A stretch of 64,000 nucleotides of DNA, from NCBI RefSeq assembly GCF_002234675.1, contig NC_019859.2:13407483-13471482 (forward strand), written 5' to 3'. Origin of the DNA: Oryzias latipes (taxonomy: Eukaryota; Chordata; Actinopteri; Beloniformes; Adrianichthyidae). Made by a program: the position numbers and the translations under genes. Below are positions 24,001 through 33,500 of the stretch, piece by piece (the first letter of the stretch is position 1; each line of letters begins with the position of its first letter). A model generated the notes under the pieces. It saw only the letters and a list, made by a program, of their open reading frames with translations, was not told the DNA's origin and did no database searches.

Positions 24001-27000
24001 CTCAGCTAGAAGAAGAGGCGCAACGTCTGAAGGAGGAGGTGGAGAAACTGAGGGTGGAAATGGAGAAACTTGAGGAGTCCCAGAAGCAGTGGGAGGAGAA
24101 AAGGGAGGATGACGTGAAGGAGGAGGAGGTGGACGAGGAGAAGAAGAAGGAGCGGGAGGAGGAGAAGAGGAGAGAAGAAGTGGAGGAGATCAGAAGGGAG
24201 CACAAGAGGGAGATTCAGAGCTTGGTGTCGGAGTACAGTAGCGCCCAAAACCACCTGCAGGCTCGAATAGTGGCTCTGGAGAATGAGTGAGTGGAGGACA
24301 AACGTTCAGCAAACCGCCACCACTCCTTCACCGTCTGCGCAAGAATAAACTTTTTTTTTTTAATCTGCAGACTGCGTGAGCGGGAGGAGCGGTGCAGGAG
24401 GCGGGAGCCTCGGTGGGACGACGTGCAGTTGGGAAGACTCCAGGAGAGGCTGACAGAGAGAGACCAGCTCATCAAACGATTAGTGGTGAGGATGCAGACC
24501 TACGCAAAATAAAAAAAGGTTTCAAAACCTATCAAGACCTCTATCATATTGCTCGTCTAAATGGTGCAGTAGTTAGCACTCTTGCCTCACGGGAAAGAGG
24601 CCCTGTTTCAAATGCTGGTGAGCTCCTATTAGTGTGATCAATTCTCAAAGGGTTAGCGCTCTGGTGAATTAAAAGGGACACCACCCATACATCACCACTA
24701 AATTTGAGTCCCTAGTTGGTCAAAGTTCAACCTGGTTTGACTTTCAGCGCTCGTCCAGTGGCCATGCATTTTGTACCTAGACTTAGACACTTGCAGAGCG
24801 TTGCTTGAATGTGAGAGTTTGGGACGCGGAAGCCTGAAACACACATTTTTGCACATCTACATAGACCTTAAATTGGAAGTGGTCACTGAATTCACCTTGT
24901 CGAGGGAACGCGCCCATCCCTGCTCTAGATTGTCACTCGGTGGGGTTGTGTGTGCAGAAAATGGATGGATGGTATAAAGATGAAAGGGAAAGCAATAATT
25001 CTATTAAAGTCTAAAAGATGAGAAACCAGCTGCAGCCGATTACCAGATGGACCATTTTCAGCCTTCAAAATAAAACAACAGCATGAGACAAGTGGGACTG
25101 AAAGAACAAGTGTTTTCTGCTCTGTTTTTGACTCAACAACACGCAGGGGTCGGAAATTTGGGAAGCCTTATAAAGAGCCTAGGTCTTTTCGGTGCAACAC
25201 AGGTCAGTGTCTGCAACATCTGTATTATGTAAGCCTGCACATCATCTCATGCCTTCTTATACAACTGTGTGTCTCTGTAAAAGAAACAACAGAACATTCG
25301 TGGAAATAAAATACTCCTGGATAAAACGATGCAAAAAAAAAATACAAAAGTAGCATAACAAATTACCTCATGTCTGCTTGAAAAAGTGGCTTTATGTCCA
25401 ATATTTCTACTTAACTGGGGCAAACCTTGTGAGCAAGATCCTGTGAGATTTATCATTTTTGTCTGAACATATTTTAACTAATACATTTTCAAATACCAGT
25501 CAAATTGACTGATTTGTTTTTTATTCATTCATTCAACTTCTTCTGTTTTATCCCTTTCGGGGTCACGGCGGTGACACTTACACTCACACCTATGGACAAT
25601 TTGGAGTGACCAATTAATCTATGAAGCATGTTTTTTGACGGCGGGAGGAAGCTGGAGTCCCCGGAGAAAACCCACGAATGCACGGGGAGAACATGCAAAC
25701 TCCACACAGAAAGGTCCCCCATTCATGTTTGGTTTCCGGTCCCCCAGGCACGACTTCTTGCTGTGAGGCAAGAGTGCTAACCACAGCGCCACCGTGCAGC
25801 CTGTTCTTCACTCATTTTAAAACTTATAAACAATAAAAAAAAGTGTCTTTTTAAGCAAGAGAACTGCTTCTTCAAAATAGCTTCTGCTTTCCCTGTAGTT
25901 GTGTGGTTTAGAAATTAAAATCATAAATGGTTCTCACGGCAAGTGGCAGTTTACCTCTAAAGCTCACTACTACGTGAACAGCACTCTAACCTTATGTCCT
26001 GCTTGTTTAAGTCTTTGAATATCCTTCTGACTAATACCGTGCACCTGCCATGTCACGTTGAATTCCTTTCAGGAAAAAGGCGTTATCTTTTTTTGCATTA
26101 GAGTTCTCACCTGATTACGACAAAAGGCTGACTAGAAATAAAAAATACAGGAAATCTTTGGTGAAGACTTAAACTGACAGTGGTGATGCACCTAAAGTAA
26201 CCAAGGCTTTTATAGTAATTCTTGGAATGTCGTTCTACTCCTGGGGGAAAAATGTTTATTAATCATTTTTCTTACGGAGCATTTTGACATGTGTGATGTT
26301 TATGTGACATGAAGGACACAAGTCTACCCTCCACATGCAAGAACAACAGCAGCAGCTGTAAACAAGGCCAGTAAAATCCCTGCCTCGTCTTTTCTTCCCT
26401 GCAGGAGGAGAGGCATCAGCTGCAACTTCACCCTCCTGTTGCCGGGGACAACAACACCCTCAGGCTGAGGGACACCAAGTCCCGGCCTGGGAGCGTCACT
26501 CCAACAATGAGAGTGAGTTTGTCCGCTTTGGCTCATGAGCATAATTTATTCATCCAAATATGTTTCTTTCCAGCCCGATTGAGTCTGGATCTCTGTAGAG
26601 GCTGCAGAGCCTCTGCAGATCCAGCCTAGCCACATTTTATAGTAGTTTCTTATAAACTGCTTAAAATAAATATGCATATTGTCTAATCCATAGTTGTTTA
26701 AGTCTCTATAAGTCTCTGTATATCCTGGGGCATGTGTTTCTCTCACTGCCAGGGAGGTAAACATTTTAGGATGACCTGATCAGGATTTGTTGACCTGATG
26801 AAACATCTTATTTTTCATAATGAAACAAAAATTGCAACATCTAAGCCAAAAAAAAAAATGTTGGTCTGTTGCTACAGATCCTTTAAAATGGTACGTATAA
26901 TGGAGCCAGATTTTCTGGGAAAAATCTTTTTAACTACTTCTATGGCATTAAGTTTAATGTTTCGACATCTTTGAGATGTTCAAAGCTTCCTCTGTGTATG

Positions 27001-29464
27001 TCCAAGGAGGACCCTTGTCCTGCACATCCTGGGCTCTGCGGTGGCCCACCTAAAGGTTCAGAGAGCAAGAGACTTGATGGTTTCAGACAGATGTCATCAT
27101 TGAAGATGTCTAAGCCACCAGACGGGAAGAAGTTATGAAAGGAAGAATCCATTCTGTTGGCAAATTTAGAATGTCAGCTGTCCCAATTTCTTTGCTTATT
27201 GTACATAATGTTGCTGAAATGTCCCATTTTCAGCCTTGCTGGAAAATCAATGTTTTTATTTGCCTAACTGTTCTATGGGCTGAATTTCCAGTGTTTAGAT
27301 TCTACTGTTGACTCTCTTCTTTTATATTTTCTTCAGGGAAGTTGGTCATAAGGAGTAACTGTGCAAGCACTCAGTTGCACAGGCTTAAGTAATTTGTTGT
27401 AATATAAAATAAATCAATTAAAGTGCGCCCCTTGGTATATCTTCATTTTATTTTATTATTACTTGTGTAGGTTTGGGATTAGGTTAGGGGACAAAAATGT
27501 GCTCATAACGTTTAACTTTGTCCACCTTAACAATATTAAAAATAAGCGATGTCTGTGTTTGTGATATAAGTTAATGAGCAACTTTTCTTCCGTAGCACTC
27601 TTTATAGATTGAAAATCACTAAAGTGCTTCATGGAGCATAAAATCAACAAGCTTAATGGCAAACAATGTCAGAAATGGCAAATTTAAGAGCTATAAAAAC
27701 ATAAAAGAATCAAAGGTAACCTTGGTGGAGGTTTACCTTGATGGATTAATTCGTCTGTTTTGTTTAAAAATTAAATATATGGTTGCCTACCTAATCACAT
27801 TTGTAAATATATCAAGATTCCAGTCAATGTCCTTGTAAACATTTACATGTGACGTAAAACGTGGGCAGGCCACTAGCTCCCTGCTTTGCTCCATTCTGAT
27901 GCATCCACTTGCAGACAAATAGATCCATGTACGTCTTTGTTTTCCTCGTCTGAGCTGGAATCTGGATCAAAACTGTACGGCTACATAGCTCCAATTTTGC
28001 TCGCCATTTTTGTTGCACTGGTAATGTGAGGTTGGGGTTTGTGCGGGGCTGTAAGCAAGTGGAAGAAAGTGTAAACAGTCGGATGTCGGGAAGTGTAAGT
28101 AGGCTTATACCACGCCAACGGTCACGCCCACAACTCAAGGGAAAAATTTCTATTAAACTACTGTCACTCTGCAGAAACTATGTCCTAAAAAAAGACACTG
28201 ATTTTAAAATTTTGGCTAAAAACGGCATATTCATAATTGAAAGGCCATTGGTAACGCGTTTTAAAATAGCACCTGTGTTGCTTTATTTGCAGAAGACAGA
28301 AAAAAGGGGGAAAAATCCGTAGTCATATATTTTGATTGAAAGTAAAGAAATTACCTTAAGTGAGTTTTTATTCCCATCATTAATAGAAAGGCTGCAGCTG
28401 AATCACTGACTTTGTGTGCTTTGCTGTTTATTAAATGGTTTTTGTGTGCATTTGATCTTCTTCCAGAGAAAGGGCGTGGAGTCGCCCCCCCGAGTCACCA
28501 GCATCCCTAGCACTGCTGCCCTCGACAGGAACATCTTCCCTTCCCAATCCTCCACGTCCTCCATCCCTCAGCACTCCTCCTCCACCCTCCCCCACCAGTC
28601 ATCCTCTCACCCTCACGTCTCTCCCCAATATTCCACCTCCTCTCTTCCACACAAGCACACTTCCATCTCCTTAGGGCAGCATTCCTCCCCGTCCCTCCCA
28701 CGTTCCACCAGATCCCGGGCCTCCTGCATCCCTCCAACGCCGGCGCCAACGGCTCCCCTCCCCGTCTGCCCCTCACCCACCACAGGCATCCGATACGTGT
28801 CCCCTTCCTGCCAGGAGCCACATGCACACTTCCAAGCCCAATCAGTCAGGTATGAATTTCAAGGCTGAAAATGAAGTTAAATAGTTTATTGGTCACAAAA
28901 CATTTTTTGACATACAAAAAAGGTAATTTTCTAAACAGTGACTCTTTCTGGGTTTTGGTCAGTAAGAAACAGCGTCACATGCCCGCATTGGTAGGTCAAG
29001 CCATCAAATCATTAGGAGAAAACAAAACATAAAGCAATGGCTTCTTTAAATAATTATTTAAAACAAGTACTTTTGCTCTTTTTCTAATTTTTGTCACTTC
29101 AACGCTATTTTTGTAATCATTACCTTGTTTTTATGGATATTCTGGTCACAGCATTAAAACTATTAATTCAAAGCATTTTTTTTCTTTTCATAATAACTGT
29201 TTTGCACTTTTTATGATAAATGAGCCATTTATCATAAAAATCAGAAGGGAAATTTCCACCATTTCTAAATATAAAAATACATTTGACAGGACAGTTGGAT
29301 GTTAGACAGTAGGTGAGGAAGATGCATTCCTCTAGTTTAATGTCCTAAATGCCTGATATAGTTTTTTTTTTTTTTTTTTTGCATTCTGCAGGGGCTCATA
29401 CCTGGAGCAAAGGGGCACAGAAGGGCTGAAGCAGGAGTGGTTCACCAAATACTTCTCCTTCTAA
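2914..29464 (+). CDS. fam184b: FAM184B-like coiled-coil protein (18 coding exons)
   Basis: Exons by my reading: 2914-3081, 10033-10221, 10748-11422, 12377-12512, 16438-16589, 16676-17221, 19006-19113, 19194-19492, 20211-20361, 21249-21368, 21643-21769, 21988-22118, 22473-22588, 23930-24286, 24371-24485, 26405-26512, 28467-28849, 29392-29464. All junctions are GT-AG, phases agree throughout, and the sum is 3954 nt (1317 residues). The N-terminus has a poly-Ala tract and then MHSKMCKKIAQLTKVIYSLN, the FAM184 signature. The middle is a Glu/Lys/Arg/Gln-rich coiled coil. The last residues, QEWFTKYFSF, match FAM184B rather than FAM184A as I recall them (FAM184A ends QEWFARYFTF). The protein is longer than human FAM184B (about 1060 residues), mainly through KER-rich exons 3, 6 and 14. 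Molecular function is not established for the family. Boundaries are unverified by transcript. Confidence 0.9.
3777..4377. mobile_element. Foldback element, ~600 bp
   Basis: The left end GTACGGTCACCCTGAAGTGCA is mirrored at the right end, whose complement reads GTACGGTGGCCTTGAAGTGCA. Similarity between the arms continues for well over 150 bp through A-rich sequence (AGTGCAAAAACA, ACAAAATTACAT). Near the centre, at about 4032-4061, is a perfect 13-bp hairpin, AAGACGCATTTGA with TCAAATGCGTCTT. The whole unit could therefore fold into one long imperfect hairpin. There is no open frame, and no clear target duplication at the borders I chose. It sits in fam184b intron 1. Confidence 0.8.
4378..8560. 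other. fam184b intron 1, middle part
   Basis: I see no exon here. Splice-site-flanked open frames of coding character are absent, and the listed short frames are shadows. One likely dispersed repeat (5880-6470) is given separately. The sequence around 5640-5870 (CACCAAGAGCAATGTGGGGTTC) resembles a fragment of a common teleost repeat but is too short to call. Confidence 0.5.
5880..6470. repeat. Probable dispersed repeat
   Basis: The segment around 6290-6350 (TTCTATGGGTGACATCACAC, then CCAGTTCTCTTATACAGT) resembles a motif I associate with teleost interspersed repeats. No second copy is present in this window, so ends and class are undetermined. Confidence 0.35.
8560..9130 (+). repeat. Dispersed repeat family R1, copy A
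   Basis: It shares long blocks with seven other places in the window. Diagnostic blocks are GTGGCATTTT with CTGAT, the ATATATAAAGAAAATT stretch, CATTCTGATGCAT, TACGTCTTTGTTTTCCTCGT, CGGATAGCTCCAATATTGCT, and AAACTATGTCCTA near the end. There is no coding capacity. It is probably a non-autonomous transposon, but the ends are approximate. Its orientation is the same as fam184b. Confidence 0.8.
9173..9377. mobile_element. piggyBac-like MITE
   Basis: The element begins CCCTTGTGGTATCCTAG directly after TTAA (9169-9172). It ends GATAGCACAAGGG directly before TTAC (9378-9381). The terminal repeats are inverted and the flank is TTAA with one change, which is the target-site signature of piggyBac elements. 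At about 205 bp it is non-autonomous. It lies in fam184b intron 1. Confidence 0.7.
9579..9700. repeat. Partial teleost dispersed repeat (ATTCAATTCAATT type)
   Basis: AATTCAATTCAATTCAGTTTC is followed by TATATATCCCCATATCACAACAATAGCC. This matches the general form of a very common fish repeat (TTTATATAGC...CACAACAA). The copy is short and diverged. Confidence 0.5.
10748..11422 (+). CDS. fam184b: fam184b exon 3, long charged coiled coil
   Basis: This exon supplies 225 codons (residues about 120-344), phase 0 at both ends. Most of it is Glu, Lys, Arg and Gln in heptad-like order, with few hydrophobics and no Pro after the first residues. This indicates a continuous solvent-exposed helix or coiled coil. 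The region is much richer in KER runs than human FAM184B as I recall it. The repetitive GAG/AAG codon use also creates long shadow frames on the opposite strand. Confidence 0.9.
12972..12995. repeat. Poly(T) tract
   Basis: About 24 T in a row within fam184b intron 4, ending shortly before a C-containing boundary. It may be the tail of a retroposed copy on the opposite strand, but no body is recognisable. Confidence 0.85.
13560..14790. repeat. GC-rich insertion with stop-poor frames
   Basis: A sharply bounded island of C/G/A-rich sequence lies inside an AT-rich intron. It carries long open frames in several frames on both strands (up to about 340 codons), all Pro/Arg/Gly/Ala-rich. That is expected from composition rather than from a gene. 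Its 3' part is a (GT)n-like stretch near 14355-14415, followed by a ~100-bp tandem repeat. It could be the GC-rich end of a larger dispersed repeat. I do not regard the open frames as genes. Confidence 0.65.
14461..14680. repeat. Tandem repeat, period ~100 bp
   Basis: GTGCGGTTAAAATTGGCGGG begins at 14461 and again at 14562, and a third, degraded unit starts GTGCAAATAAAAC at 14662. Each full unit ends in ACCAAGG(G)GCCCTA(A/C)ATGTCTAAG. Each contains a short hairpin: GGACGTC with GACGTCC in unit 1, and GGACATC with GATGTCC in unit 2. Confidence 0.85.
15308..15951. mobile_element. Non-autonomous hAT element with 8-bp target duplication
   Basis: The element starts CAGGAATCTACAACCTGAGG and ends AGTTTCCAGCCCCGTG, whose complement CACGGGGCTGGAAACT is the imperfect partner. 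It is flanked on both sides by ATTTAGAT (15300-15307 and 15952-15959), a perfect 8-bp duplication as made by hAT transposases. It is 644 bp with no transposase frame. It lies in fam184b intron 4. A related left end (GGGGGTCTGCAACCTGAGGC) occurs near 22881. Confidence 0.85.
16676..17221 (+). CDS. fam184b: fam184b exon 6, KER-rich helix
   Basis: This exon has 182 codons (residues about 441-622), phase 0 at both ends. It opens HAEALSSLRSEMVRAQSEEL and runs as an almost unbroken Lys/Glu/Arg helix. It closes EALSSERKTNQE, with IEEVMRRHAAELNDV just before. The latter resembles the [20 protein letters not shown] segment of human FAM184B, which helps fix the alignment. Confidence 0.9.
17222..19005. 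other. fam184b intron 6
   Basis: No exon is recognisable in this 1.8-kb intron. The sequence near 17490-17610 and 18560-18660 has the look of degraded interspersed repeats, but no second copy exists in the window to confirm this. A G run of 9 occurs at about 18790. Confidence 0.5.
20530..21090 (+). repeat. Dispersed repeat family R1, copy B
   Basis: It carries the full set of R1 blocks: GTGTTTTTGGTGTTTTTAAC, GGCATTTTTCTG, CATTCTGATGCATCCACTTG, CGGCCGGATAGCTCC and TTGCACCAGTAATG. It lies in fam184b intron 9, in the same orientation as the gene. Ends are approximate. Confidence 0.85.
22208..22223. repeat. Poly(G) run of 16
   Basis: Sixteen uninterrupted G just after fam184b exon 12, in the intron. 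It is potentially G-quadruplex forming and length-unstable. Confidence 0.95.
22589..23929. other. fam184b intron 13
   Basis: No exon is recognisable here. The sequence around 22881 (GGGGGTCTGCAACCTGAGGC) is the left end of the same hAT type as the element at 15308. I find no matching right end nearby, so it may be truncated. Confidence 0.5.
24558..24973 (+). repeat. tRNA-derived SINE
   Basis: The head, GGTGCAGTAGTTAGCACTCTTGCCTCA, is an A-box-like start, and TTTCAAATGC is in the B-box position. The body is diverged and the 3' end is GCAGAAAATGGATGGATGG, the typical tail of this teleost SINE group. It is in fam184b intron 15. A reverse-strand relative lies at 25522. Confidence 0.75.
25522..25802 (-). 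repeat. tRNA-derived SINE, reverse copy
   Basis: Read on the - strand it starts with GGCTGCACGGTGGCGCTGTG, then GTTAGCACTCTTGCCTCACA. It continues through TTCTCCCCGTGCATTCGTGG and TCCAAATTGTCCATAGGTG to a TGAATGAATG end. This is the same family as the elements at 24558 and 41405. Confidence 0.8.
27840..28250 (+). repeat. Dispersed repeat family R1, copy C
   Basis: It contains CATTCTGATGCATCCACTTG, TACGTCTTTGTTTTCCTCGT, ATAGCTCCAATTTTGCTCGC, and CTCTGCAGAAACTATGTCCT. The left third of the family is missing. It lies in fam184b intron 16 in the gene's own orientation. Confidence 0.8.
28467..29464 (+). CDS. fam184b: fam184b exons 17-18 (Ser/Pro-rich tail and terminal motif)
   Basis: Exon 17 (28467-28849) leaves the coiled coil and encodes a Ser/Pro/His-rich low-complexity tail. 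It begins RKGVESPPRVTSIPS, which aligns with the VEDVPSRVVSVPN stretch of human FAM184B. Exon 18 (29392-29464) follows a long poly-T and CTGCAG acceptor. It ends GLKQEWFTKYFSF and TAA. The aromatic terminal motif is the most conserved part of the C-terminus. Confidence 0.92.
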
Positions 29465-29955
29465 GCACAAACGCACACAGACACTCCAGCTGCAACTGCA
29501 TTTCCTATACAGTTCATTGCTTCCTATACAAATACAGACTAAAGGACACACACAAATAAGACATACCCAGATTGACGGATTTATTGGCTCATCACCAGCA
29601 AGGCCATCTCTAACATTGCCTCTAAGCTCAACCAAAAAGTGCTTCTCTACACATGCCTGACCTCTTCTCAGAACGTATGTTGATTGGATCGTCCGACAAG
29701 TTTCCATGGAATTTTTTTCACTTTTTTTTTTTTAAAGGCAGTCTTCCTTTTTTTTAAATGCAACCGTTGCATCAGATATTCCAGATAAGTGTACTTTTTT
29801 TAAAAATAAAAAAATACATTTCTCTTCAATTAAGGAAACGTTGAAGTTGTTAAAACCACATAACTCTACGGCATATCAAAATGAAGCTCGTCTTAATGCA
29901 AAAATGTATAATCTTACTTAAGAAATTGAATAAACATATTTTGTTTTTGTAAGTG
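29465..29955 (+). other. fam184b: fam184b 3' UTR
   Basis: Non-coding sequence follows the stop. It contains an early AATAAA-like motif in an A-rich stretch near 29802 and a stronger AATAAA at 29929-29934, followed by GT-rich sequence, where the transcript most likely ends. Confidence 0.6.
29929..29934 (+). terminator. fam184b: Poly(A) signal AATAAA of fam184b
   Basis: A canonical hexamer lies 465 bp after the stop codon. It is followed within about 15 bp by TTTTGTTTTTGTAAGTGTT, a suitable downstream element. Confidence 0.65.
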
Positions 29956-30430
29956 TTCCTGCCCTGATTTTTCATTTGATTCTGCAGTTGGTTGCTTTCT
30001 TTCTTGGCTTTTATGAGCAAATAATTAACCAGTGCAAAGATTAATCATCAGAGCTACTGTTAAGTTTCTGCAAATACATCCCACTAGCCATTTCTCATGA
30101 GCAGAGGTGATGCATTACATTAAAAAAGCAACAGCGGGAGCCCAAAGATATGAAAAACTACACACTACGTAAAAGACCAGAGGCTGTTAAATAAGCAGCT
30201 GTTGCCAAGCAACAAGGAGTTGAACAAAAACCGGACAAGTCATTCAATGAAACTTTTCAGCAGCTCAAGATTACTAGAAAAGATGGAAGGTTATTGATCT
30301 AAAACAAAAAGTAAAATAAAATAGGCAAATAACTTTTAAAAGACCTTAAAAAAAGAAAAACTACTTTTGACCAGTATGTCAATTTTATTAATGTAACTAT
30401 ACTTTTTACAAGTTCTCTGGATTACGACAC

Positions 30431-30436
30431 TTTATT
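30431..30436 (-). terminator. haspin: Poly(A) signal of haspin
   Basis: TTTATT on the + strand is AATAAA on the - strand, about 95 bp after the haspin stop codon. It makes the two genes tail-to-tail, with roughly 500 bp between their signals. Confidence 0.6.
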
Positions 30437-30528
30437 TCAATTTTTACATCAGGTCAGAATTCACCCCCCCTCTCCTTTAAGCCTCTGTCCATGTGAGCTT
30501 TCTCACACTTGGGGAGTTAACTCACTCA

Positions 30529-33500
30529 TTATTGAAACATGGCGCAATTTCTCAGCGCCTCTGTGGCCGAGTTGTACTGGAGGATGTTGTCATGGAAACG
30601 GCTGAGCGCCTCTCGCGTGTCCTTGGCCCCCTTGCGTCCTGAACCGCGGTACTTCATGGACAGCAGCTTGGAGCACAGGTAATGCAGCCAGAGCACATTA
30701 CTGTGAGGGTGGTAGCTGCTCCAGTCGTTCCTGTAGGGAAAACACCAGCAGAAAGAGGACTGAAAAACTGCATGTCTTCTCATGGCTTCGTTCAATGAGC
30801 ACAATTCACAACTGAGCTGTTAATAAGCTAAAGTTAGGTTTGGATTATTAAAGAAACAGGAATGTAGTCAGTATGTCGGGTATGGATGTTAATAAAGGAG
30901 ACGTGATTACCGTACACTATTTTCTACGATTTGTATCAATTTTTCTTAAATTGTTTTGCTTTTGGGCACATTTCTTCCTTCAGATGTATTAAACCCCCTG
31001 AAGCTCAGAAAATATCGTACTGTAGTAACCCAAGCAATCCATAAGGGGACAGTGTTCATCTGCGTTCACACCGCCCTTGGCAAGGTGCGTTAAAGTTACC
31101 ACTTACAAGGAACAGTCTCTGTAAACATAAATGTATTTTTTTATATATATACCAACAGCATCAGTGGTGTGTGGTCACAAAATCCACAACTACCGGCTTG
31201 TACTTTAGGGGTACTGCAATCCATTTTTTAATCTGTTTGGTTGCACACCTATACTGGTTAAACAGCCACACAGTACATGTATGTTCAAATGTTTGAGTCT
31301 GACCCGTTCTCTTGTCTCATCAGCCTGTAGATTTCAAACTGATAGTCTCCCTGACCCATGAAGAGCTCCTCGTCGTTTGAGATGTCACAGGACACTGTCA
31401 GCTCATCTAAAAAGAGTAAAATAAACGTTTTTGTCGTTATTTTTTTTTGTGAGAGTAAAACAAATAAGGAAAAAGAAAAATGTAAAAAGCTGACCAATTT
31501 CCAGCCTGGAGAGAGAATAGTCGATGATGCGGACCAGCACGCCGTTGGTCTCCACGTGGTGGGTCTCTCCATTGAGGAGGAAGCTGCCCTTTCGTTTCCT
31601 GGTTGTTTTGACCAGAACGTTACCCCAGTGGAGGTCCCTGAAGCAAGCATGTCGTGAGTTAACAAAAAAGGAAGGATTACACAAAAAAAATTGACTGCAC
31701 TGAGGCTGTGTTGCACACTTAGCTCAATGTTGCACCTCTAACCTTCTGAGCTCAAAGGAAAGTGCCAGTGTATGCTAGTGACGTATCCATTGCAACGGCC
31801 ATGTAATAAACTTGAAGGCCTTCCATATGCTGATAATATAGTCATTTAGATGCAGATCCTTAGAACAGTTTTGAGCCAGATGCCAGCTCAGACGAGGAAA
31901 ACAAAGACATACGTGGATCTAGTTGTCTACAAGTGGATGCATTAGAATGGAGCGGAGCAGGAGCTTGTGGCTCGCCCAGCGTGTTTTCTGTGTCACAAAA
32001 AAAGGTATTTTTCGAACAACATCTTTTTCATCTGCCCCTGAGTCAGAACAATTTGATTAAAGCGATCCTCAAAAATACTATTTAAGCTCAATATTCTTAA
32101 TATTTGTCCTCCATCATCAGAAAAACGCCACAAGAACCTGTTACGAACACGGTTTTCATCGCTTTAAGACAAAGTCAATCATAAGCTGTGGATATCTGCT
32201 GTTCTGTCATAAACTGCAAACAATGGTAGAGCAATCCCAAGTACTGACTGTGAAGCATGAAAAGAAGCAGATTGGTCATTCATCAAAGTGCTTTACCTGT
32301 GTTCAAAGTGTAGCTCCTGCTCAGCAACCGCCAATGCAGCCGTCACCTGATGAAGAATGCTTTTCGCCACCCCCAAAGACGCCAGCTTCACATACACACA
32401 CACACACGGAGGTCAAGTAATGCCGAGAAGCTAAGGGGTTTGTTCTTTCCTCCTTCTTCTGGCATCATAACTTCCTGTTTTCACTGGAGTAAAATTGTAA
32501 ACAAACTATCTGTACTCGTAATGGTCTACGATAACATCTCCTCTTCAGTAGATGGGCTAAAATGACAGCTGCCAAACTGTGCATACCGTTCCGTTGCTGT
32601 TCTCCAAGTCCACACCTCCAAACTCAAACTCCAGGATGATGAACAACTGCTCTTTTGAAAAGAAATCTATGCAAAGACACACAAGGCCACGGAATGACTC
32701 TCCAACTTTCACTGCTCAGACCTTGAAAGACGTGATCAAAGGGATTTCATCTCATCTCACTCACCTGGCCTGTCATTTTCAGAGCCTTTCCGCCGGTCAT
32801 AAGCATCCCACGCCTTCAAGAAATCTGACGGGTAGCACCCCTGAACGCAGTGGAGACTAAGAGAAATAACACATTAAGTCACATTGTTGAAACCTGATCA
32901 GATAGAAAACAAGATTCAAAGAAAATCAAATCAAACTCACTCATTGAGTCCAATAAAACCATTAGTCTGGTTGTGCTGTTTCTCTTTCAAGCTGCTGAGC
33001 TCCCTGGCAGAGAAAAAAATAAAAAACACACCCACACAGCTTATTAGCACAGCTCTGCCTGAATGCTTTGAAGTGCTTTCCAAAGTTAATTATCATGCAT
33101 CACTCAATTAAATTCGACCAGACCTTATAATCCTGGTATCTCCAGAAACAGTCAAATAGTGTGCACGCCTGTGACAGTGAACCGTGCAGTCTCAATTATG
33201 TCCAAACATTTATGTTCACTTTTTGCTCTAAAAGCTCAAACAAATTGCCACATCAGATATTTTCTTGATAGTTTTGGGGTTTTTTTGGGTCAAAACTCTT
33301 AGACCCTAAAGAGAATGATCCATCAAAAAACGGCATTAATGTAAACAATGAAAGGTAAACAACAGATTTTCGGAGGTGGGCATTGGCGCTTTATCCTGTA
33401 CTTACTTGGATATAATAACCTCATGGAGAATCTCCCCAAAGGTCTTCTGATCCTCTCCGTTCACCTTCTTGCTGCCCTCTATTGGAATGATCTGAAAATG

